A stretch of 5,766 nucleotides of DNA from Pseudomonadota bacterium (lineage in GTDB: Bacteria; Pseudomonadota; Gammaproteobacteria; Burkholderiales; Rhodocyclaceae), in contig JAUPVD010000282.1 of assembly GCA_030917225.1 (NCBI GenBank), positions 1 through 5,766 of the forward strand, in the 5' to 3' direction. The stretch's first letter is position 1; every line of letters begins with the position of its first letter. The notes beneath the pieces were generated by a model. It searched no databases. It saw nothing but the letters and a program-made list of their open reading frames with translations, and had not been told where the DNA came from. Below, in pieces: positions 1 through 4,342 of this stretch. The translations under genes and the position numbers were made by a program.

Positions 1-148
1 AGAAGCTCGGCGCGACGTGTTCAATTACATCGAACTTTTCTACAACCCGAAACGTCGCCATAGTTATGCGAACGGCCTTTCACCGGTAGAGTTCGAAAAG
101 CAGAATTTCAACCGGCAACAGAGCGTCTACTGAAGCCGGGGCGATTCA
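1..148 (+). mobile_element. IS3-family insertion sequence, right end only
   Basis: The window opens inside an insertion sequence. Two things show this: the C-terminus of an IS3-type DDE transposase (2-133), and directly after it a sequence ending GGGGCGATTCA at 148. Its reverse complement begins TGAATCGCCCCGG, which has the TGA start and C-rich tract typical of IS3-family terminal inverted repeats. The transposase stop codon lies inside this repeat, as in other compact elements of the family. The boundary at 148 is inferred from the repeat; the left end is outside the window, so neither the partner repeat nor the target duplication can be confirmed. The bases after 148 (ACC) would be the duplicated target if it is 3 bp long. 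The subgroup is not resolved. Confidence 0.8.
2..133 (+). CDS. IS3-family transposase (OrfB), C-terminal fragment
   Basis: Only the last 43 codons are present; the reading frame is open to the left edge and ends at TGA 131-133. The peptide contains DVFNYIELFYNPKRRHS followed by GLSPVEFE. This is the highly conserved tail of the IS3-family integrase-like catalytic domain, in which the last acidic residue of the DDE triad lies a little upstream, outside the window. The full protein would cut and join the IS ends during transposition. In IS3 elements it is usually made as an OrfAB fusion by programmed frameshifting, which cannot be checked here. Nothing in the visible part looks degraded, so the element may be intact to the left. 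Confidence 0.9.
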   Translation, partial: EARRDVFNYIELFYNPKRRHSYANGLSPVEFEKQNFNRQQSVY

Positions 149-149
149 A

Positions 150-185
150 CCCGCGTGGAGTTTGCTCCACGCGGGCTTTGTTTTT
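150..185 (+). terminator. Rho-independent terminator after the IS
   Basis: An 11-bp perfect stem (150-160 with 165-175) closes a TTTG loop and is followed by CTTTGTTTTT. It lies just outside the inferred IS end at 148, so it probably belonged to a host gene that lay upstream before the insertion. It now stops transcription leaving the IS and insulates the dehydrogenase gene. Confidence 0.9.
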
Positions 186-243
186 GCGTGGCCTTCCATA
201 CGGTACCGTTTGGTCGTGGTAACATTCAGCGTCTGAACGAAAT

Positions 244-250
244 AAGGAGG
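244..250 (+). promoter_or_regulatory. Ribosome binding site of the dehydrogenase gene
   Basis: AAGGAGG, a near-perfect Shine-Dalgarno sequence, stands 7 bases before the ATG at 258. It decides the start and predicts efficient translation. No convincing -35/-10 pair was found between the terminator and this site, although the gene's promoter should lie at 186-243. Confidence 0.9.
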
Positions 251-257
251 AAGCACT

Positions 258-1028
258 ATGCAGATCGATAAGAGCGTATTCATTGTGACCGGCGGCGCAT
301 CCGGCCTCGGCGCAGGCACAGCACGCATGCTGGTTGAAAACGGTGGCCGTGTGGTGCTGGCCGACGTGCAGCGCGAGGCCGGTGAAGCTTTGGCGAAGGA
401 ACTCGGTGCCAATGCGCGCTTCGTCGAAACCGACGTCACCAGCGAGGAAAGCGCCCAAGCGGCCATTAATGCCGCAGTGAGCGTCTTTGGTGGCCTCAGC
501 GGGCTGGTCAACTGTGCAGGCGTTGCGCCAGCCGAGAAAGTGCTGGGCAAGGAGGGCGCAATACACCGTCTGGCCACGTTCCAGCGAGTGATCAACGTCA
601 ATCTGGTCGGCAGCTTCAACATGATCCGTCTGGCCGCCGATTCGATGAGCAAGGGTGAGCCGAATGCGGCTGGCGAGCGCGGTGTGATTGTCAGTACCGC
701 TTCCGTGGCGGCGTTCGATGGCCAGATCGGGCAGTCGGCTTATGCGGCGTCGAAGGGCGGTGTAGTGGCGATGACGCTGCCGATCGCTCGCGAGCTGGCC
801 CGCTCCGGCATCCGCGTCATGACGATTGCTCCGGGCATCTTCGAAACGCCGATGCTGCTGGGCATGCCGCCGGAAGTACAGGATGCGCTGGGCAAGATGG
901 TGCCGTTCCCGTCCCGGCTTGGCAAACCGGCAGAATACGCAGCGCTGGTGCGTCATATCATGGAAAACACGATGCTCAACGGTGAGGTGATCCGCCTGGA
1001 TGGTGCGATCCGGATGGCCCCCAAATAA
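258..1028 (+). CDS. SDR-family 3-hydroxyacyl-CoA dehydrogenase (type II, HSD10-like)
   Basis: A 256-residue classical short-chain dehydrogenase, full length for the family. Visible motifs are the Rossmann loop TGGASGLG (11-18), Asp36 at the end of beta-2 (favouring NAD over NADP), DVT (59-61), NCAG (85-88), and the catalytic tetrad Asn115, Ser149, Tyr162, Lys166 in YAASK. The stretches [24 protein letters not shown] and the C-terminal [15 protein letters not shown] are characteristic of the 3-hydroxyacyl-CoA / 2-methyl-3-hydroxybutyryl-CoA dehydrogenase branch (mammalian HSD10 and bacterial homologues). These oxidise 3-hydroxyacyl-CoA to 3-ketoacyl-CoA in fatty acid or isoleucine breakdown, in the cytoplasm. 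The substrate is inferred from family likeness only. The gene lies between two strong terminators, so it is probably transcribed alone, and I see no functional link to the oxidase genes downstream. Confidence 0.9.
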   Translation: MQIDKSVFIVTGGASGLGAGTARMLVENGGRVVLADVQREAGEALAKELGANARFVETDVTSEESAQAAINAAVSVFGGLSGLVNCAGVAPAEKVLGKEGAIHRLATFQRVINVNLVGSFNMIRLAADSMSKGEPNAAGERGVIVSTASVAAFDGQIGQSAYAASKGGVVAMTLPIARELARSGIRVMTIAPGIFETPMLLGMPPEVQDALGKMVPFPSRLGKPAEYAALVRHIMENTMLNGEVIRLDGAIRMAPK

Positions 1029-1047
1029 CTTATAATCCGTTCCCTCC

Positions 1048-1082
1048 AAAGGCGCGAGGCCAGCCTCGCGCCTTTTTCTTTT
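1048..1082 (+). terminator. Rho-independent terminator of the dehydrogenase gene
   Basis: AAAGGCGCGAGG (1048-1059) pairs fully with CCTCGCGCCTTT (1064-1075) around a CCAG loop. The T-rich tract TTTTTCTTTT runs from 1073 to 1082. The 12-bp stem, nine pairs of it GC-rich, makes this a strong terminator 19 bases after the dehydrogenase stop codon. Its T-tract ends only 10 bases before the preferred ccoI start. Confidence 0.92.
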
Positions 1083-1092
1083 GTGGATGGCT

Positions 1093-3540
1093 ATGAGCGG
1101 CACCTGTTATCACTGTGGGCAGACGATTCCCGACGATACGGATATCTCCCTGACGATCGGGGATGCGCCGCGGGCGATGTGCTGCGTCGGTTGCCAGGCA
1201 GTGGCGCAGGCCATCGTCGATAGCGGCCTGGCCGACTACTACCGAAATCGTGATGCGATGCCGGGTACGCAGCGCGAGGCTTTACCCGCGCAACTCGACA
1301 CGCTCTTGCTCTACGACCACGCCGAGTTCCAGAAAAGCTTCGTACGCAGAATGGAAAATGCGGGCGAGCACGAGCGCGAGGCGTCCCTGATCCTCGAAGG
1401 CATTACCTGTGCCGCCTGCATCTGGCTGAACGAACAGCATCTTTCCCGGCTGCCGGGCGTTACCGGCGTGGATATCAACTACGCCACTCGTCGCGCGCGA
1501 GTGCGCTGGGATGAATCGAAGATCAAGCTTTCCGACATCCTGGCCGCAGTCGCTGCCATCGGCTATCGGGCCTATCCGTACGACGCTGCGCGCAATGAGG
1601 CGTTGGCCAGAAAGGAGCGCCGGACCGCACTTTGGCGGCTGTTTGTCGCTGGCTTCGGCATGATGCAGGTGATGATGTACGCCATCCCCGTGTACGTGGC
1701 GACCGATGGCGAGATGACGGCCGACGTCGAGCAGCTGCTGCGTTGGGCCAGCCTGATCCTTACGCTGCCAGTCATTCTCTATTCTTCGGCGCCGTTCTTT
1801 AAAAGTGCCTGGCGGGATCTGCGTTTGTTGCGTGTCGGCATGGACGTACCCGTGGCCTTGGGCATCGGGGCTGCCTTTGCCGCGAGTGCCTGGGCCACGC
1901 TGACAGCGTCCGGCGAAGTCTACTTCGACTCGGTGACGATGTTCGTCTTCTTCCTGCTCGGCGGGCGCTTCCTGGAAATGACGGCGCGCCAGAAAGCGGT
2001 GAGTGTGACCGAGGCGCTGGCCAAGCTGTTGCCGGCGTTTGCCAATCGTCTGGCGAATTATCCGGTCAGCCGTGAATCGGTGCGCGTGGTAGCGGCAGAT
2101 CTGCAGGTAGGCGATATCGTGCAGATCAAACCCGGTGAAGCGATTCCTGCCGACGGCTTCGTGCTTGAGGGCGTCAGCAGTGTCGATGAGGCGCTGCTTA
2201 CCGGTGAAAGCCTGCCAGTTCCGAAATGTCCGGGCGACTGCTTGACTGGTGGTTCGATCAATAACGAGAGCCCCTTGCTGATGCGGGTGGAACAAGTCGG
2301 TGAGGGGACCCGGCTGTCATCCATCGTGCGCCTGATGGAACGGGCGGCGACCGAAAAACCGCGCATTGTCGAGATGGCTGACCGGATTGCCTCGCGCTTC
2401 GTAGCCGCGCTGCTCGTGGTGGCCGGTGCTGTCGCCATAGTCTGGTGGTCGATAGATCCGCAGCAGGCTTTGTGGATTACGGTCTCGGTACTGGTGGTGA
2501 CCTGCCCGTGCGCCCTGTCGCTGGCGACGCCGGTAACGCTGACAGTTGCCAGCGGCGCACTGGCGCGCGCTGGCCTGCTCGTGACTCGCGGTCATGCCAT
2601 CGAGTCGCTGGCGCGGGCTACCCATTTCGTTTTTGACAAAACCGGCACGCTCACCAGCGGCCACATGCGCTTGCTTGAAACATTGCCGCTCGGGCGATTG
2701 TCGGCGGCAGACTGCATCCGGCTCGCTGCTATGCTGGAGCAGGCTTCGGAACACCCGCTCGGACGTGCGTTGCGCGGGGTAGTGGAGGGCGATGGCTACA
2801 GTGATGTTACCCGGCACGCCAGCTTGCCGGGTAGCGGCGTATCGGGAATGTGGCAGGGCAAGGAAGTGCGTGTCGGGCGGCCGGAGTGGGTTGCCGAAGG
2901 CCACGGCGTGCCCATGCCGCCGGCCGGCGATGCCCTTTTCTCCAGTGGTGACACGGTCATTGCCCTGGCCGACGAGAGCGGGTGGCTGGCACTTTTCCGT
3001 ATCGGCGATGAAGTGCGTGCGGAGGCGGCTGATCTCGTGTCGGCACTCCGGGCGGATGGTTGCGGCATTACGTTGCTATCGGGCGACGCGCCGCTAGTGG
3101 TACGCCGGATCGCCACCAGTCTCGGTATTCTGGATGTACGTGCCGGCATGTCGCCACAGGGCAAGCAGGAGTTCGTCCGTCACCTGCAGTCGCATGGGGC
3201 GCTGGTGGCGATGGTTGGCGACGGAGTCAACGATGCGCCGGTTCTGGCGCAGGCCCATGTTTCGGTGGCCATGGGCGGTGGTGCTGCGCTGGCACGCACG
3301 CAGGCCGATCTCGTGCTGCTGTCCGAAAACCTCGAACATCTGCGCGATGGCATCCGGATTTCCCGGCGTGCGTTGACGGTGGTCCGGCAGAATCTGATCT
3401 GGTCGTTCATCTATAATTTTGTAGCGCTGCCCTTGGCCATGTTCGGGTTTGTCACGCCCTGGATGGCTGGCATCGGGATGTCGGGCAGTTCGCTGCTGGT
3501 TGTGCTCAATTCGCTGCGCCTGCAGCGTGGAGGGAACTGA
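1093..3540 (+). CDS. ccoI: CcoI/FixI copper-translocating P1B-type ATPase for cbb3 oxidase assembly
   Basis: An inner-membrane P-type ATPase (815 residues from ATG 1093) that exports copper needed to build the CuB centre of cbb3 oxidase. It has an N-terminal Cys-rich domain (CYHC at 5-8; Cys30, 31, 34), a heavy-metal-associated domain with GITCAAC (Cys106, Cys109), and eight predicted membrane helices near 180-202, 215-236, 252-270, 278-296, 436-454, 459-480, 768-787 and 790-808. Core motifs are TGES (370-373), the metal-site CPC (471-473), DKTGT with phosphorylated Asp515, HP (554-555) and GDGVND (709-714). Tyr774-Asn775 and Met796-Ser799-Ser800 complete the Cu(I) site pattern. All key residues are intact. 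The Cys-rich N-terminus and coupling to ccoS indicate CcoI rather than a detoxifying CopA. TTG 1081 and ATG 1087 are alternative starts; 1093 has a weak GGA 5 bases upstream and avoids starting in the terminator T-tract. Confidence 0.95.
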   Translation: MSGTCYHCGQTIPDDTDISLTIGDAPRAMCCVGCQAVAQAIVDSGLADYYRNRDAMPGTQREALPAQLDTLLLYDHAEFQKSFVRRMENAGEHEREASLILEGITCAACIWLNEQHLSRLPGVTGVDINYATRRARVRWDESKIKLSDILAAVAAIGYRAYPYDAARNEALARKERRTALWRLFVAGFGMMQVMMYAIPVYVATDGEMTADVEQLLRWASLILTLPVILYSSAPFFKSAWRDLRLLRVGMDVPVALGIGAAFAASAWATLTASGEVYFDSVTMFVFFLLGGRFLEMTARQKAVSVTEALAKLLPAFANRLANYPVSRESVRVVAADLQVGDIVQIKPGEAIPADGFVLEGVSSVDEALLTGESLPVPKCPGDCLTGGSINNESPLLMRVEQVGEGTRLSSIVRLMERAATEKPRIVEMADRIASRFVAALLVVAGAVAIVWWSIDPQQALWITVSVLVVTCPCALSLATPVTLTVASGALARAGLLVTRGHAIESLARATHFVFDKTGTLTSGHMRLLETLPLGRLSAADCIRLAAMLEQASEHPLGRALRGVVEGDGYSDVTRHASLPGSGVSGMWQGKEVRVGRPEWVAEGHGVPMPPAGDALFSSGDTVIALADESGWLALFRIGDEVRAEAADLVSALRADGCGITLLSGDAPLVVRRIATSLGILDVRAGMSPQGKQEFVRHLQSHGALVAMVGDGVNDAPVLAQAHVSVAMGGGAALARTQADLVLLSENLEHLRDGIRISRRALTVVRQNLIWSFIYNFVALPLAMFGFVTPWMAGIGMSGSSLLVVLNSLRLQRGGN

Positions 3541-3743
3541 TGGAAAGCCTGTATCTGCTAATCCCTATCTCTGTCGTGTTGGTGTTCCTGATCGGGGTGG
3601 CCTTCTGGTGGTCTGTTCGCAATGGCCAGTTTGACGACATGGAAGGGCCGGCGTATCGAATACTGATGGATGATGATCGTCCGCAGAAGCTCCCTGGTGC
3701 GACGCAGCAAAAACCCCCTGATACCAAGGCTTCCGGCGATTGA
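3540..3743 (+). CDS. ccoS: cbb3-type cytochrome oxidase assembly protein CcoS
   Basis: A 67-residue membrane protein with one N-terminal helix (about residues 4-24). The family signature GQFDDMEGPAYRIL follows directly, and a polar, probably cytoplasmic tail ends the protein. CcoS/FixS is required for maturation of cbb3 oxidase; studies of Rhodobacter homologues link it to insertion of haem b and copper into CcoN, though its biochemical mechanism is not settled. The ATG overlaps the ccoI stop codon (TGATG), with GGAGGG at 3529-3534 five bases before it, so the two genes are translationally coupled. The last bases of the gene, including the stop, form the left half of an FNR box (3740-3753). 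Length is normal for the family. Confidence 0.95.
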   Translation: MESLYLLIPISVVLVFLIGVAFWWSVRNGQFDDMEGPAYRILMDDDRPQKLPGATQQKPPDTKASGD

Positions 3744-3753
3744 TATGAATCAA
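3740..3753 (+). promoter_or_regulatory. FNR/Anr box, perfect match, with class II -10 at 3776-3781
   Basis: TTGAT-ATGA-ATCAA matches the FNR consensus TTGAT-N4-ATCAA at all ten positions and overlaps the ccoS stop codon. Exactly 22 bases beyond it is GAGAAT (3776-3781; 4 of 6 to TATAAT). This puts the box centre at -41.5 for a start near 3788, the class II activation geometry. No gene follows; the promoter faces a short terminated stretch (3788-3881). The site is seen directly; its activity is inferred. The palindrome could also bind FNR in the minus orientation, but nothing obvious there would be served. Confidence 0.75.
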
Positions 3754-3787
3754 AGACGATCAGCGGGGGAATCTGGAGAATCGCCTG

Positions 3788-3881
3788 CATTCGGTTTGAA
3801 TTGCTGCGCTGCCAGCGCGGGATTCAGATTGGTTCGATTCTCTGTTGGGGTTGGGGTGCGTTACGACGCACCCTTTTTTTT
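3788..3881 (+). ncRNA. Candidate FNR-activated small RNA between ccoS and ccoN
   Basis: A predicted transcript of about 94 nt from the class II FNR start point (3788 or 3789) to the terminator T-tract. It would fold into a 5' hairpin at 3797-3826: five pairs (3797-3801 with 3822-3826), a 2/1 internal loop, then C-G, U-G and five pairs (3806-3810 with 3814-3818) around a GCC loop. A G/U-rich linker that looks single-stranded (3827-3853) follows, then the terminator hairpin with an 8-U tail suited to Hfq binding. It contains no ATG. This is the architecture of a trans-acting small RNA such as FnrS (E. coli) or AniS (Neisseria), but I see no sequence reason to call it homologous to either. The alternative is that it is merely the 3' UTR of ccoIS, or a small RNA processed from it. 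Confidence 0.5.
3854..3881 (+). terminator. Rho-independent terminator of ccoIS and the candidate small RNA
   Basis: GGGTGCGT (3854-3861) pairs perfectly with ACGCACCC (3866-3873) around a TACG loop, a UNCG-type tetraloop. Eight T residues follow without interruption (3874-3881). It lies 110 bases after the ccoS stop, so it ends any ccoI-ccoS transcript as well as RNA started at 3788, and separates ccoIS from ccoN transcription. Confidence 0.95.
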
Positions 3882-4089
3882 GGTGGCGCCGGATTGCGCC
3901 TTCAACCAAAACACTCCTTCCGTTGTTCTCTCCTCGCCGGTCTGTTAATTGGCAACCGATCTACTCCAAGGTTCGATATTCGCGGTTCTGTCCCGAAACT
4001 GTTCGGGTGCGGTAAGGAAAAAAATGTGTCGTCATGATTGAATCAAGGCGTGATCAATATTAACAAAACCTGATATAGATCGCCTGATT
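3882..4089. other. Intergenic stretch with no recognised gene
   Basis: About 200 bases with stops in all frames and no plausible protein. Small inverted repeats occur at 3885-3900 (GGCGC/GCGCC) and 3992-4007 (CCCGAA/TTCGGG, 4-base loop). Neither has a T-tract on either strand, so neither is read as a terminator. From about 4038 the sequence turns AT-rich and carries several FNR-like half sites (TTGAATCAA at 4038-4046, TGATCAA at 4051-4057). These lead into the perfect box at 4090. Confidence 0.6.
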
Positions 4090-4103
4090 TTGATGCAGAT
4101 CAA
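4090..4103 (+). promoter_or_regulatory. Distal FNR/Anr box upstream of ccoN, perfect match
   Basis: TTGAT-GCAG-ATCAA matches the FNR consensus at all ten positions. Exactly 22 bases later is TACCCT (4126-4131), which has the T, A and T of the -10 consensus at its key positions and closely resembles TACCTT of E. coli narG at the same spacing. The predicted start is A4138. No terminator lies between there and ccoN, so the transcript should continue into ccoN with a leader of about 205 nt. The box is seen directly; its use as a promoter rather than an upstream auxiliary site is inferred. Confidence 0.75.
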
Positions 4104-4125
4104 ACCCCTACGATTGTTAAGGTTT

Positions 4126-4131
4126 TACCCT
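4126..4131 (+). promoter_or_regulatory. ccoN: -10 element of the distal ccoN promoter
   Basis: TACCCT stands 22 bases after the FNR box at 4090-4103. It is a weak -10 of the kind expected for an activator-dependent promoter; no -35 is needed in the class II arrangement. Confidence 0.5.
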
Positions 4132-4225
4132 TCTGCGAAATCAAAAAAACTTATTGTCTGAACAAGAGTCTGTCCAATGGCGCCTGCATCAGGATGTTTC
4201 GGGTTTTGATTTTGTGCAGTGCAAC

Positions 4226-4239
4226 TTGATGTGGGTCAA
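4226..4239 (+). promoter_or_regulatory. Proximal FNR/Anr box of ccoN, 9 of 10 matches
   Basis: TTGAT-GTGG-GTCAA differs from consensus only in the first base of the right half. TAGCAT (4262-4267) lies exactly 22 bases downstream, giving a class II start near 4274 and a 69-nt ccoN leader. A better -10 match, TAAAAT (4257-4262), overlaps but would place the box at -46.5, outside the normal class II position. FNR/Anr control of ccoN is well established in proteobacteria, which supports this as a main ccoN promoter. Confidence 0.75.
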
Positions 4240-4262
4240 AATTGTTCGTTGTGGGTTAAAAT
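4230..4262 (+). repeat. 13-bp tandem direct repeat with 20-bp period in the ccoN promoter
   Basis: TGTGGGTCAAAAT (4230-4242) recurs as TGTGGGTTAAAAT (4250-4262) with one mismatch, two helical turns apart. The first copy contains the spacer and right half of the proximal FNR box. The second therefore makes a degenerate FNR-like site at 4246-4259 with 6 of 10 matches, reaching into the -10 region. Confidence 0.7.
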
Positions 4263-4267
4263 AGCAT
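4262..4267 (+). promoter_or_regulatory. ccoN: -10 element of the proximal ccoN promoter
   Basis: TAGCAT, 4 of 6 to consensus, is at class II distance from the FNR box at 4226-4239. It is the first part of the palindrome TAGCATGCTA (4262-4271) and overlaps TAAAAT at 4257-4262 by one base, so the exact start needs mapping. Confidence 0.45.
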
Positions 4268-4305
4268 GCTAACTGCGCTGCCTAAGGGTTTAGGGGGGTA
4301 GCATG
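4265..4305 (+). repeat. Nested inverted repeats in the ccoN leader
   Basis: CATGCTA (4265-4271) is the exact inverse complement of TAGCATG (4299-4305). Inside it, CCTAA (4281-4285) pairs with TTAGG (4290-4294) around GGGT. No T-tract follows closely, so it is not a terminator. The outer left arm precedes the proximal start (about 4274), so the complete structure can form only in RNA begun upstream. Confidence 0.55.
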
Positions 4306-4330
4306 TGCAGCATTCCTTTTTGTCTTCTAA

Positions 4331-4338
4331 AGAGGTGG
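4331..4338 (+). promoter_or_regulatory. ccoN: Ribosome binding site of ccoN
   Basis: AGAGGTGG, with core GAGGTG (4332-4337) five bases before the ATG at 4343, is a good Shine-Dalgarno sequence. It fixes the start of ccoN. Confidence 0.85.
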
Positions 4339-4342
4339 TTCC

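Noticed and set aside
108..1103. A 331-codon open frame on the minus strand opposite the dehydrogenase gene
   Set aside because: It runs through two terminators and the IS end, has antisense-type composition, and lies opposite a well-supported gene.
1282..2295. A 337-codon open frame on the minus strand opposite ccoI
   Set aside because: It is antisense to the conserved ATPase core, is His/Arg/Gln-rich without any family likeness, and arises from high third-position GC in ccoI.
3831..3840. GGTTCGATTC, which looks like a tRNA T-loop, inside the candidate small RNA
   Set aside because: The flanks do not pair as a T-stem and no anticodon arm, D arm or acceptor stem surrounds it.
3992..4007. 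Hairpin CCCGAA/TTCGGG with a 4-base loop
   Set aside because: Only six pairs and no T-tract on either strand; nothing nearby needs a terminator, so it is probably incidental.
3670..4037. Two open frames on the plus strand (3670-3948 and 3801-4037) after ccoS
   Set aside because: Both run through the strong terminator at 3854-3881, one overlaps ccoS out of frame, and neither has a ribosome site or a recognisable product.
4024..4041. Mini-frame ATG-TGT-CGT-CAT-GAT-TGA (MCRHD) with AAGGA five bases upstream
   Set aside because: It could be a leader peptide, but no promoter, terminator or attenuator is tied to it, and a five-codon frame behind a purine run is expected by chance.
4138..4274. Possible second small RNA from the distal FNR promoter
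   Set aside because: No terminator was found between 4138 and the ccoN start; the transcript most simply continues into ccoN.
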